From an uncultured Elusimicrobiales bacterium (lineage in GTDB: Bacteria; Elusimicrobiota; Elusimicrobia; Elusimicrobiales; Elusimicrobiaceae): a stretch of DNA of 10,702 nt. Shown piece by piece: positions 1 to 7,185 of this stretch (position 1 is its first letter; each line of letters starts with the position of its first letter). Made by a program: the position numbers and the translations under genes. A model generated the notes under the pieces. That model worked only from the letters and a program-made list of their open reading frames with translations, had not been told where the DNA came from and ran no database searches. The stretch is from the NCBI GenBank assembly GCA_944325235.1, contig CALUZE010000033.1, forward strand, positions 1 to 10,702. Direction: 5' to 3'.

Positions 1-972
1 CCGCCGGAAATAGAAAGCTTGATGTTTATGGCTTCGTTGCCGACGGCCGACCTGGTCATCAGCGGCGTGGTGGGCGCGGTAGGTTTTCAGCCGCTTGTAA
101 GCGCCATTAAAGCCGGCAAAACCATTGCCCTGGCCAACAAAGAGCCCATGGTAATGGCCGGAAAAACCCTCATGAAGGAATGTGAACGCTGGGAAGCCGC
201 CATCTTGCCGGTAGACAGCGAACCCTCGGCCATTTTCCAATGCCTAAGCGGCATGGCCGACGAACACGGCTACGGCAAACTGGAACCCGAAATTTCCCGC
301 GTATTTTTAACCGCTTCGGGCGGGCCCTTTGCCAAGCGCAAGGGCGCATTATCCACCGTTACCCCCGGCGAAGCGCTCAACCACCCGCGCTGGCGCATGG
401 GCAAAAAAATTACGATAGACTCCGCCACCTTGATGAACAAAGGCTTTGAGTCTATTGAAATCATGAATTTATTTGGACTGCCTGAAGAGAAAGTACAAAT
501 CGTCATTCACCCGCAGTCTATTGTGCACTCGGCCGTAGAGTTTAACGACGGTGCCATTTTGGCGCAAATGGGCGAGCCGGATATGCGCGTGCCCATACAA
601 TACGCCATCACCTACCCGCACCGTGCGGCGGGCCCGGTGAAAAAACTGAATTTGTTTGAAGCGGCCAAACTGGAATTTTTTGAACCGGATTTGGACCGAT
701 TTCCCTGCTTGGACTTGGCCCTGGCGGCCGCGCGCAAAGGCGGTATTTTGCCTGCCGTATTAAGCGCGGCGGACGAAGTGGCGGTGGACGCATTCTTGAA
801 AGAAGAAATCAAATTCACCGACATTGCCAAACTGATTTACACGGTGCTTAAAGCCGCCCCGCAAACCCGCGGAGACGCCACCTTGAACCAAGCGCAGGAA
901 GCCGATTTGTGGGCCCGCCAAGCCGCGGCCGCCTGCCTGAAAGAAAAAACCTATAAGAAAGCCATTATTTAG
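1..972 (+). CDS. dxr: 1-deoxy-D-xylulose 5-phosphate reductoisomerase, 5'-truncated by window edge
   Basis: DXR converts 1-deoxy-D-xylulose 5-phosphate to 2-C-methyl-D-erythritol 4-phosphate with NADPH, the committed step of the cytosolic MEP isoprenoid pathway. The frame is open from base 1, so the gene enters from upstream; the TTG/ATG codons at 19-30 are internal. Aligning the metal-binding PVDSE motif (bases 208-222) with E. coli Asp150 implies that about 78 N-terminal residues, including the NADPH-binding glycine loop, lie outside the window. Visible signatures are ANKE, the PVDSE metal motif, LTASGGPF, the NHPRW His, DSATLMNKG with its downstream Glu, IHPQS(I)VHS and GEPDMR. One oddity is that the residue after PVDSE, His153 in E. 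coli, is Pro here (codon 223-225). The C-terminal helical domain is complete and ends in KKAII. The TAG stop lies within the next gene's Shine-Dalgarno region, so translation with rseP is probably coupled. Family assignment is very secure. Confidence 0.97.
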   Translation, partial: PPEIESLMFMASLPTADLVISGVVGAVGFQPLVSAIKAGKTIALANKEPMVMAGKTLMKECERWEAAILPVDSEPSAIFQCLSGMADEHGYGKLEPEISRVFLTASGGPFAKRKGALSTVTPGEALNHPRWRMGKKITIDSATLMNKGFESIEIMNLFGLPEEKVQIVIHPQSIVHSAVEFNDGAILAQMGEPDMRVPIQYAITYPHRAAGPVKKLNLFEAAKLEFFEPDLDRFPCLDLALAAARKGGILPAVLSAADEVAVDAFLKEEIKFTDIAKLIYTVLKAAPQTRGDATLNQAQEADLWARQAAAACLKEKTYKKAII

Positions 973-980
973 GAGAAGAC

Positions 981-2111
981 ATGCTTTTATCCGTCGTAGC
1001 CGTTCTGGTTGTTTTAAGCCCTATCGTTATCGTACACGAATTTGGGCACTACATTGCCTGCCGCCTGACCGGGATTCGCGTAAACGAATTTTCGTTTGGT
1101 TTTGGCAAAATTTTGTGGCACAAAAAAGTGGGCGATACGGACTACCAAATCCGCGCCATTCCCTTTGGCGGCTTTGTGGAGCCCGCCGGCCCCATGTTCC
1201 ACCCGCAGGACGCGCCCGAACCGCCCAAACCGTATGAATTTGCGGCCAAAAAATGGTACGCCAAGTTTTTTATGGTGGTAAACGGGGCGTTGTTTAACTA
1301 CCTGTTGGCGGCGTTGATTTTTGGCATACTTATCTATATCAAAGGCATGCCGGAAACGGACCCCGTCAAACTGCCTGCCGCCGTGGGCACGGTGGCCAAA
1401 GGCTACCCCGCCGAAAAGCTGGACTTAAAAGAAGGCGACCTTATCCTCCAAATAAACGGGCAGGATATTGCCAACTGGAAAGCCCTCACCCAAGCTATGG
1501 CCGAACGCAAAGGGGACCTAACGCTTACTTACAAACGGGACGGACAAACGCTCACCGCTACGGCTAAAAGCGCCGATTTTAAGCAAGACGCCCCCACCGT
1601 GCTGGGCATTACCGTAAACCCGGTGTATAAGCCTGTATCGCTTTGGGCGGCCGCCGGATTGGGCTTTTACCAATGCTATTATTGGACGGAATTTTCGCTT
1701 TCGTCCCTGGCGCAAAGCTTCACCAAAAAGAAAGCCCCCGAATTGGCCGGGCCGATTGGAATTGTAAATGTTATTCACCAGTCGGTACACCGCAGCTTGT
1801 TTGATTTTGTATTTTTAATTGCCATGTTATCCTTGGCGGTGGGTATGTTCAACCTGTTCCCCATTCCGATACTGGACGGCGGTTACGCCCTGGTATATCT
1901 GTGGGAAGGGCTCACGCATAAGCTCCCTACCGAAAAAATGCTCAACCGCGCGGCCAACGTGGGCTTATACATACTGCTTTTGTTGGTTGTTTATGCGTCC
2001 TATTCGGACATTAAACGCATTTTCTTCAAACCCAAAGCCGCCGCCGTGGCCACTCAAACCCAGGCGGATAACGGCACCAAATCCGCGGAGGCGGAACATG
2101 TACAAGACTAG
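981..2111 (+). CDS. rseP: RseP/RasP-type site-2 intramembrane zinc metalloprotease
   Basis: This is an inner-membrane M50 protease. The family cleaves transmembrane segments of anti-sigma factors and leftover signal peptides. The 376-residue protein has a first membrane helix carrying the zinc-binding HEFGH motif (residues 19-23: His19, catalytic Glu20, His23), the following RVNEFSFGFG and PFGGFV segments, a second helix (about 97-120), one PDZ domain (about 133-213, with the usual GYPAEKLDLKEGD), and a C-terminal helix with NLFPIPILDGG, whose Asp299 is the third zinc ligand. A final helix lies near 325-342, followed by a polar Ala/Lys/Gln-rich tail. It resembles single-PDZ RasP-type proteins rather than E. 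coli RseP, which has two PDZ domains. The ATG at 981 follows AGGAGA (971-976), 8 nt after dxr ends. The last 14 nt overlap ispG. The dxr-rseP-ispG order is widely conserved. Its substrate cannot be read from this window. Confidence 0.96.
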   Translation: MLLSVVAVLVVLSPIVIVHEFGHYIACRLTGIRVNEFSFGFGKILWHKKVGDTDYQIRAIPFGGFVEPAGPMFHPQDAPEPPKPYEFAAKKWYAKFFMVVNGALFNYLLAALIFGILIYIKGMPETDPVKLPAAVGTVAKGYPAEKLDLKEGDLILQINGQDIANWKALTQAMAERKGDLTLTYKRDGQTLTATAKSADFKQDAPTVLGITVNPVYKPVSLWAAAGLGFYQCYYWTEFSLSSLAQSFTKKKAPELAGPIGIVNVIHQSVHRSLFDFVFLIAMLSLAVGMFNLFPIPILDGGYALVYLWEGLTHKLPTEKMLNRAANVGLYILLLLVVYASYSDIKRIFFKPKAAAVATQTQADNGTKSAEAEHVQD

Positions 2112-3180
2112 AGAAGTAAAAGTAGGCCCCTATATTTTAGGCTCCGGCCACCCCGTGCGCGTGCAAAGCATGTGCAATACCGACACGCGCGACGCCCTGG
2201 CCACGGCCGCCCAAATCAACCTGCTGGAAGACGCCGGCTGCGAAATCAACCGCGTGGCCGTGCCCGATATGCAGGCCGCCCAAGCCATCGGCGAAATTAA
2301 AAAACGCATTCACTCCCCCCTGGTGGCAGACATTCACTTTGATTATAAACTCGCCCTGGAAGCCATCAAACAAGGCGTGGACAAAGTGCGCATCAACCCC
2401 GGCAACATCGGCGCGGTGGAAAACACCAAGGAAGTCGTAAAAGCCGCCAAGGACGCCGGCGTGGCTATCCGCATTGGCGTGAACGCGGGGAGCGTGAAGT
2501 ACCTGAAAAGCGTACAGGGCAAAATGGATTTATCCGACGAAAAATGGGCCGAAGTAATGGTGAACGAAGCCCTGGAACAAGCCAACATTTTGGAACAGTT
2601 AAACTTTAAAGATGTGGTAGTGTCGCTCAAGTCGGATAATTTTAAACGCACGGTGCTGGCCAACGAATTATTCGCTAAACAAAGCGATATTCCGCTGCAC
2701 ATCGGGCTGACCGAAGCGGGCAGCTTTTTAAGCGGCACGGTAAAAAGCGCCGTTGCCCTGGGGACGCTGCTGCAAAAAGGCATTGGCGCCACGATACGCG
2801 TATCGCTGACGGAAGACCCGCGCATGCAGGTGCGCACCGCGTACGAAATTTTAAAAGCGCTCGGCCTGCGCGAATACGGCCCGAATTTGATTTCCTGCCC
2901 CACCTGCGGCCGCACGCAAGTGGACGTGACGGGCACCGTGCACGCACTGGAAGACAAAATCTATTCCGACAAAGCCCTCCTGCAAAAAGCCACCGGGCTT
3001 AAAATTGCGGTGATGGGCTGCGTGGTAAACGGCCCGGGCGAAGCGCGCGACGCCGACTTCGGCATCGCCGGCGGCAAAGGCGAAGGCCTGTACTTTGAAC
3101 ACGGGCAGACGATGTTCAAACTCCCCCAGGAAAAATGGGTAGATTTTTTAATTCAAAAAATTAAAGACTGGAAAAAATAA
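2098..3180 (+). CDS. ispG: (E)-4-hydroxy-3-methylbut-2-enyl-diphosphate synthase (IspG/GcpE)
   Basis: IspG reductively opens 2-C-methyl-D-erythritol 2,4-cyclodiphosphate to HMBPP, the penultimate MEP-pathway step, using a [4Fe-4S] cluster. The 360-residue protein begins MYKTREVKVG and contains the TIM-barrel segments VQSMCNTDT, VAVPDM, LVADIHFDY, VRINPGNIG and IRIGVNAGS. The C-terminal cluster domain carries CPTCGR (Cys267, Cys270) and GCVVNGPGE (Cys308, Glu315), which match the four known cluster ligands. The open frame extends far upstream, but that part is antisense-free shadow inside rseP. The ATG at 2098 is chosen because GGAGG (2087-2091) sits 6 nt before it and because residue 1 matches the usual family start. 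The 14-nt overlap with rseP suggests translational coupling. The length is typical of the short bacterial form without the inserted domain. Confidence 0.97.
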   Translation: MYKTREVKVGPYILGSGHPVRVQSMCNTDTRDALATAAQINLLEDAGCEINRVAVPDMQAAQAIGEIKKRIHSPLVADIHFDYKLALEAIKQGVDKVRINPGNIGAVENTKEVVKAAKDAGVAIRIGVNAGSVKYLKSVQGKMDLSDEKWAEVMVNEALEQANILEQLNFKDVVVSLKSDNFKRTVLANELFAKQSDIPLHIGLTEAGSFLSGTVKSAVALGTLLQKGIGATIRVSLTEDPRMQVRTAYEILKALGLREYGPNLISCPTCGRTQVDVTGTVHALEDKIYSDKALLQKATGLKIAVMGCVVNGPGEARDADFGIAGGKGEGLYFEHGQTMFKLPQEKWVDFLIQKIKDWKK

Positions 3181-3195
3181 AAAGGATATTACAAA

Positions 3196-4920
3196 ATGAA
3201 ACTCTCACAGTATTATTTGCCTACCTTAAAAGAAGCGCCAAAAGACGCCGATACGCTTTCGGCCAAATTAATGATTCGCGCGGGGCTCATCCGCAAAGTG
3301 GCCAGCGGCCTGTACGAATGGCTGCCGCTGGGGCTTAGAGTGCTTAAAAAAGTGGAAAACATCGTGTGCGAAGAAATGGACCGCGCCGGCGCGTGCGAAG
3401 TCTGGCTGCCGTTAGTGCAGCCCAAAGAACTTTGGGAAGAAAGCGGCCGCTGGACGTACTACGGCAAGGAACTGTTGCGCTTTGCCGACCGCAAAGACGC
3501 CGAGTTCTGCTTTGCCCCCACCGCCGAAGAAGTGATGACGGACCTCGTGAAAAAGGACACGACTTCCTACAAGCAACTCCCTTTCTGCCTCTATCAGTTC
3601 GGCACCAAATTCCGCGACGAAATCCGCCCCCGCTTTGGCGTGATGCGCGCGCGCGAATTCTATATGAAGGACGCCTATTCCTTTGCCGCCAATGACGAAG
3701 GCGCCAACGAATGGTACCAAAAAATGTACGACGCCTATCAGCGCATTTTTACGCGCTGCGGGTTTGAATTCAAAGCCGTAGAGGCCGACACCGGCGCCAT
3801 CGGCGGAAACTTTTCGCACGAATTTATGGTACTGGCCGACACCGGCGAAGACGCCATTGCCAACTGCCCGTCCTGCGGCTACGCCGCCAATACGGAAAAG
3901 GCCGAAATCCAGGCCCCGGCGGAAATTACCATCCACGAAGCCGATTTAAAACCGATGGAAAAACGCTCCACCCCCAAGGCGTACACCATTGAAGACGTGG
4001 CCAATATGCTCCACGTGCCCACCTCGCAATTAATCAAATTGTTGGTGTTCACCGCCGACGGTAAACCCGTGGTGGCGTTGGTGCGCGGGGACCACGAATT
4101 AAACGAATTTAAATTCAAAGCCCTCTTAAAATGCAACGAGCTGGAAAAAGCGTCCGAAGAAGTCTACACCCAGGTAACGGGTTCGTTTGTGGGCTTTGCG
4201 GGTGCGCAGGGACTGAAAGAGAAAAACCCGTCTGTTATGATTTACGCCGATAACTACGTCAAAAACATCGTAAACGGCGTTTCCGGCGGGAACGAAAAAG
4301 ACGTCCACACCATCAACGTCACCCCCCGCCGCGACATTACCGTAGACGTATATGCCGATTTGAAAATGGCCTCCGCCGGCGATAAATGCGCGCGCTGCGG
4401 GCACGAATTTACCTTCACCCGCGGCATTGAAGCGGGGCACGTGTTCAAATTGGGCACCAAATACTCCGCCGCCATGGGAGCCACCTTCCTGGACGAAAAC
4501 CAAACCGCCAAACCGATGATTATGGGTTGCTACGGCATTGGCATCAGCCGCGTGGTGGCCGCCGCCATTGAGCAATCCCACGACGAAAACGGCATCATTT
4601 GGCCCGCGCCGCTGGCCCCGTTTGACGTGGCGCTGGTAGCCATTGACTATGCGTCCAACCCCGAGGTCAAAAAACACGCGGACGAAATCACCGCCCAGCT
4701 GGAAAAAGCGGGGCTCTCCGTCCTGTTGGACGACCGCGACGAACGCGCCGGCATTAAGTTTAAAGATATGGACTTAATCGGCCTGCCGCATCGCCTGGTG
4801 GTCAGCAGCCGCACCGTGAAAGACGGCCAGTGCGAATACAAAAAACGCACCAATAAAGAAGCCGTCCGCTGGAACCTGGACGAAGCCGCCGCCAAACTGC
4901 TGCAAATCGTCGGGAAATAA
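3196..4920 (+). CDS. proS: prolyl-tRNA synthetase, bacterial type with editing (INS) domain
   Basis: ProRS charges tRNA-Pro and is a class IIa cytosolic synthetase. The 574-residue protein shows motif 1 around residues 30-72 (VASGLYEWLPLG onward), the substrate-binding APTAEE (107-112), motif 2 around FRDEIRPRFG and EFYMKDAYSF (139-163), motif 3 as GCYGIGISR (444-452), and a C-terminal anticodon-binding domain (about 474-570). The INS/YbaK-like editing domain that hydrolyses Ala-tRNA-Pro spans roughly 226-405, and Lys281 in the LIKLLVF segment matches the family's editing lysine. Paired cysteines (CPSCG at 224-228 and CARCG at 398-402) bracket this domain and may form a metal or structural site. 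Similar pairs occur in other bacterial ProRS proteins. The ATG at 3196 follows AAAGGA (3181-3186), 15 nt after ispG. It is the last gene of the operon, with two hairpins following. Confidence 0.97.
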   Translation: MKLSQYYLPTLKEAPKDADTLSAKLMIRAGLIRKVASGLYEWLPLGLRVLKKVENIVCEEMDRAGACEVWLPLVQPKELWEESGRWTYYGKELLRFADRKDAEFCFAPTAEEVMTDLVKKDTTSYKQLPFCLYQFGTKFRDEIRPRFGVMRAREFYMKDAYSFAANDEGANEWYQKMYDAYQRIFTRCGFEFKAVEADTGAIGGNFSHEFMVLADTGEDAIANCPSCGYAANTEKAEIQAPAEITIHEADLKPMEKRSTPKAYTIEDVANMLHVPTSQLIKLLVFTADGKPVVALVRGDHELNEFKFKALLKCNELEKASEEVYTQVTGSFVGFAGAQGLKEKNPSVMIYADNYVKNIVNGVSGGNEKDVHTINVTPRRDITVDVYADLKMASAGDKCARCGHEFTFTRGIEAGHVFKLGTKYSAAMGATFLDENQTAKPMIMGCYGIGISRVVAAAIEQSHDENGIIWPAPLAPFDVALVAIDYASNPEVKKHADEITAQLEKAGLSVLLDDRDERAGIKFKDMDLIGLPHRLVVSSRTVKDGQCEYKKRTNKEAVRWNLDEAAAKLLQIVGK

Positions 4921-4947
4921 ATCTGCCGGATTGACAAGATTAAATCA

Positions 4948-4977
4948 AAAGGGAACGCGGTTAACCACGTTCCCTTT
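4948..4977 (+). terminator. hairpin after proS, weak T tail
   Basis: A perfect 10-bp stem (AAAGGGAACG at 4948-4957 with CGTTCCCTTT at 4968-4977) encloses CGGTTAACCA, and the inner GGTT/AACC can extend the pairing past one mismatch. It begins 28 nt after the proS stop. The only T run is the TTT inside the 3' arm, so it is symmetric and may act in both directions or as an mRNA 3'-end stabiliser. A second hairpin follows at 5007. Confidence 0.65.
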
Positions 4978-5006
4978 GTGAAAACGGACACAAGCATTTT
5001 GTTTCT

Positions 5007-5032
5007 ATCAGCTTGGCTGATTTTTTATTTTT
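5007..5032 (+). terminator. second, U-rich intrinsic terminator downstream of proS
   Basis: The stem ATCAGC (5007-5012) pairs with GCTGAT (5016-5021) across a TTG loop and is followed directly by ten T residues broken by one A (5022-5032). The short stem with a long T tract is a classic intrinsic terminator shape. It makes a transcription end here plausible, and so argues against a genuine protein start at GTG 4978, just upstream. Confidence 0.6.
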
Positions 5033-5044
5033 CTGGAGAATTGT

Positions 5045-5724
5045 ATGGATTTTCTGCACAAAAAACAGTCTTAAAAACAAAATACGGACACAACAAGGTA
5101 AAATATGCAACTCATCTGGTTGCCTTATGGATAAAAGCACTGTACCATCGGCCTTTTCATAATATATATGCCTATGGGAAAGACAATCAAGTGGCGTATT
5201 GTCCAGAAGGATTAAAGATATACATTTGGGGCGATGGCAATGTGGTAGAGATAGACCCTTCGGTACGTTCTTTCCAGGGAAGGATAGAAATTGGAGAAGC
5301 GCAGTCCCCCGCCAACCACTGCACAGTCAAAATCGGAGCCGATTCGTCAGCCGGCGGAGTGCTTATTTCTTTGCGTGAAGATAATTCCACAATTACCATA
5401 GGCAAAAACTGTATGTTTTCATGGGATATTCATATTTGGAATACAGATTTCCATGCTATTTATTCCGAAGAAACAAAACAATGTTTGAATATTGGGAAAG
5501 ATATTACAATAGGGGACCACGTGTGGCTGGGCGTTTCCGTAAACGTGCTTAAAAATACGGCTATAGCAGCAAATTCCATAGTAGGAGCCGGTGCTGTTGT
5601 ATCTAAAAAATTTACAGAACCCAATGTCATCATAGCCGGAATACCCGCGAAAATTGTCAAAAGGGGTATCAATTGGTCTACGGATACGCCAACGAACTAC
5701 CTAAAACAAAGAACTCTCCGGTAA
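5045..5724 (+). CDS. left-handed beta-helix (hexapeptide-repeat) O-acyltransferase, start frame-displaced
   Basis: This is a probable cytosolic acetyl- or acyl-CoA-dependent transferase of the WcaF/WbbJ/xenobiotic-acetyltransferase type, often used on cell-surface sugars. Its acceptor is unknown. The body of the protein reads in the frame of base 4978, from about 5062 to the TAA at 5722-5724. It has hexapeptide-like repeats (IEIGEA, VKIGAD, ITIGKN, ITIGDH, IVGAGAVVSKK), the loop WNTDFHAIY with a candidate catalytic His, HVWLG, and the typical C-terminal VIIAGIPAKIVKRGINW. The start is the problem. In-frame GTG 4978 overlaps a hairpin and has no Shine-Dalgarno, and no other good in-frame start exists. 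The best signal is GGAGA (5035-5039) before ATG 5045. That ATG is in another frame and stops after nine residues (MDFLHKKQS). A -1 shift, or one extra A, at the A6 run 5060-5065 joins MDFLHKK to TVLKTKYGH. Options are slippage, a natural frameshift or a base-call error. The segment is visibly AT-richer than its neighbours, suggesting transfer. Confidence 0.75.
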
Positions 5725-5757
5725 GTGCACTTTCCCTACTATACGCTTCTTTATCAC

Positions 5758-5788
5758 AAAAAACCCCGGGCCGATGCCCGGGGTTTTT
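5758..5788. terminator. bidirectional intrinsic terminator between acyltransferase and pilin gene
   Basis: AAAAACCCCGGGC (5759-5771) pairs perfectly with GCCCGGGGTTTTT (5776-5788) around a 4-nt CGAT loop, giving a GC-rich 13-bp stem with T5 on the + strand and T6 on the - strand. It lies between the 3' ends of two convergent genes (the acyltransferase ends at 5724, the pilin at 5809) and can serve both. Confidence 0.92.
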
Positions 5789-5808
5789 GTATCAAAGCAA
5801 GTGTTGGC

Positions 5809-6291
5809 TTATTGGCCGCCTTCGGAGTATACCCAGCCCTGCCCTTCCAAGCTGCGGCAGACGGCACGGCCCACGCGGGTGCCGTTGGCATAGCAGGTTT
5901 TGGTATAGGTGCGGTCGGCGTTGCGCATGATATCCCATTCATAAAAATTTTCTCCGTCAGCCAATCTGTCTCCGTTGGCAACAACCCCCGTCCCGGAACC
6001 ATCCATGGCAAAACCGTCCAAATCATATGTAAAATCTTTTGTTTGGCAAGACGTTCCGCTGCAAGTGGCTCCCGGAATCGTGTACACGTCTTTCCAGGTG
6101 GTATATTTTTCGTTGCGGTGAACCAACCGCCACATCTGGTCCCCCTGGATAATGTTGCGCACATTGGTCACCATTTCGGCCGCGCGGGCTTTTTCAACTG
6201 CCACCGTATACTGCGGCAAGGCAATAGAAGACAAAATTCCGATAATCAGTACGACTACCATTAATTCAATTAACGTAAAACCCTTCGTCAT
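5809..6291 (-). CDS. type IV pilin / pseudopilin-like protein
   Basis: The 160-residue protein has a class III (prepilin) signal: a four-residue leader MTKG, then F-T-L-I-E and a hydrophobic helix ending ALPQY (residues 5-28). Prepilin peptidase should cut after Gly4 and methylate Phe5, and Glu9 is the Glu5 of the mature pilin used in filament assembly. The helix continues amphipathically (VEKARAAEMVTNVRNI) into a small beta-rich globular domain with two cysteine pairs (Cys77/Cys82, and Cys133/Cys145 in the C-terminal D-loop-like region). ATG at 6291 is chosen because AGGAGG (6302-6297) lies 5 nt upstream; a longer in-frame extension to 6450 would bury the leader and overlap the divergent gene. 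No pilus assembly gene is nearby, so this is an orphan pilin that may be a major or minor subunit, or part of a secretion or DNA-uptake pilus. GC and codon use resemble the core genes. Confidence 0.93.
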   Translation of the reverse strand: MTKGFTLIELMVVVLIIGILSSIALPQYTVAVEKARAAEMVTNVRNIIQGDQMWRLVHRNEKYTTWKDVYTIPGATCSGTSCQTKDFTYDLDGFAMDGSGTGVVANGDRLADGENFYEWDIMRNADRTYTKTCYANGTRVGRAVCRSLEGQGWVYSEGGQ

Positions 6292-6316
6292 ACAAACCTC
6301 CTGAAAAGTTAGTAAT

Positions 6317-6345
6317 AGTTTAATTTTTTTCGGTTTAAAAATCAA
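6317..6345 (-). promoter_or_regulatory. candidate promoter of the pilin gene
   Basis: Read on the minus strand, TTGATT (6345-6340) and TAAACT (6322-6317) are separated by exactly 17 nt that include an A7 tract. Each matches 4 of 6 consensus bases. The predicted start near 6310 would leave a leader of about 20 nt carrying the AGGAGG site. It is plausible, but the -10 is imperfect. Confidence 0.45.
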
Positions 6346-6384
6346 GGGATGCACGCCCGCCCACACTTTTACCCCGCAATAAGC

Positions 6385-6390
6385 TACAAT
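6385..6390 (+). promoter_or_regulatory. candidate -10 element directly before the thioesterase start
   Basis: TACAAT matches 5 of 6 bases of the -10 consensus and ends 6 nt before the ATG at 6397, so transcription would begin at or next to the start codon. The -35 region (about 6362-6367) is poor. No Shine-Dalgarno lies between the -10 and the ATG, which fits a leaderless mRNA. Confidence 0.4.
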
Positions 6391-6396
6391 ACCTGT

Positions 6397-7125
6397 ATGA
6401 TAGAAATTCATTTTCCCGTGCGGTATGACGAACTGGACGCGCGCGCCCATATTCCCGCCGCCACGTTTTTAAAATACTTTCAGCAGGCCGCCGCGCAGGA
6501 CAGCGCCCAGCTGGGCTTTGGCTGGGAAGATTTGATAAAAGACCACCTGGCCTGGATTTTAACGCATATGCAGGCCCGCGCCTTGCAGGCGGATATCCCG
6601 CTGCAGGACGTTACGGTAAAAACCTGGCACGTATTTTCGGACCGCCTGCTCAGCCGCCGCCAGTTTGTCGTGTACGGAAAAGACAAAACCCCTTTGTTTG
6701 AAGGTTCCTCCTGGTGGGCGATTATGGACGTGCAAAAACGCCGCTTAACCCGCACGCCCCAACGCCTGTTGGACGGGCACGAAATTCTGCCTACGGACTT
6801 GGAGCCCGAAGAAAATTTTAAAGCCCCTCTCCCGGCGCCGACCCCCGCTTTCGTGCGTGAAATCCTCACGCGCGAAGAAGACCTGGACCTCAACGGACAC
6901 ATCAACAACACCCACTACGCCGCCTGGGCCATCCAAAGCGTGCCGCTGCAAGCGCGCGAAGGCAAGAAATTGGACCGGTTGCTCATTTCCTTTAAAAACG
7001 AATGCCGCGCGGACGAAAAAATTGCCGTCGGCGTCTACCCGTGCGAACCGGGCGCCTTTTGGCTGACGCTTACGCGCCAATCGGACGGAAAAGAAGCTGC
7101 CCGCGTCTATACGCGCTGGGCCTGA
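6397..7125 (+). CDS. acyl-ACP thioesterase family protein (FatA/FatB-like double hotdog)
   Basis: The protein probably hydrolyses acyl-ACP to free fatty acid in the cytosol, ending or diverting fatty-acid synthesis. It has 242 residues and two hotdog halves. The N-terminal half has YDELDARAHIPAATFLKYFQQAA followed by the long helix and FEGSSWWAIMD. The C-terminal half has DLDLNGHINNTHYAAW (162-177) and LISFKNEC. Asp164, Asn166, His168 and Glu202 fall where the plant FatB catalytic Asp, Asn, His and Glu are described. The length suits bacterial members, without a plastid transit peptide. ATG 6397 is chosen because MIEIHFPVRYDELD is the usual family opening; the in-frame ATG at 6349 adds 16 atypical residues that span the -10-like TACAAT. 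No ribosome-binding site precedes 6397. The gene is divergent from the pilin and monocistronic, with its own terminator. Chain-length specificity cannot be read. Confidence 0.9.
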   Translation: MIEIHFPVRYDELDARAHIPAATFLKYFQQAAAQDSAQLGFGWEDLIKDHLAWILTHMQARALQADIPLQDVTVKTWHVFSDRLLSRRQFVVYGKDKTPLFEGSSWWAIMDVQKRRLTRTPQRLLDGHEILPTDLEPEENFKAPLPAPTPAFVREILTREEDLDLNGHINNTHYAAWAIQSVPLQAREGKKLDRLLISFKNECRADEKIAVGVYPCEPGAFWLTLTRQSDGKEAARVYTRWA

Positions 7126-7147
7126 TTTGCCAAACACCACGCCATAA

Positions 7148-7173
7148 AAAAGGCCCTCTTGCGAGGGCCTTTT
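7148..7173. terminator. bidirectional intrinsic terminator after the thioesterase
   Basis: AAAAGGCCCTC (7148-7158) pairs with GAGGGCCTTTT (7163-7173) around the 4-nt TTGC loop, an 11-bp perfect stem 22 nt after the thioesterase stop. The + strand has T4. The - strand reads into T6 and so is at least as strong, which implies a transcript may also arrive from the right. Confidence 0.88.
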
Positions 7174-7185
7174 CCAGTTTGCGGC

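Noticed and set aside
1819..2097. In-frame upstream extension of ispG inside rseP
   Set aside because: Overlaps the conserved NLFPIPILDGG end of rseP in another frame. ATG 2098 has a strong SD and matches the family N-terminus.
3412..3936. Antisense open frame opposite proS
   Set aside because: Opposite a securely identified gene, low-complexity composition, no ribosome-binding site with support.
4931..4936. TTGACA after proS as a -35 box
   Set aside because: No -10-like hexamer at 16-18 nt; the expected position falls in the GC-rich hairpin.
6292..6450. Upstream extension of the pilin frame
   Set aside because: Would add 53 residues before the prepilin leader, cross the promoter and run into the divergent gene. 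The AGGAGG site marks 6291 as start.
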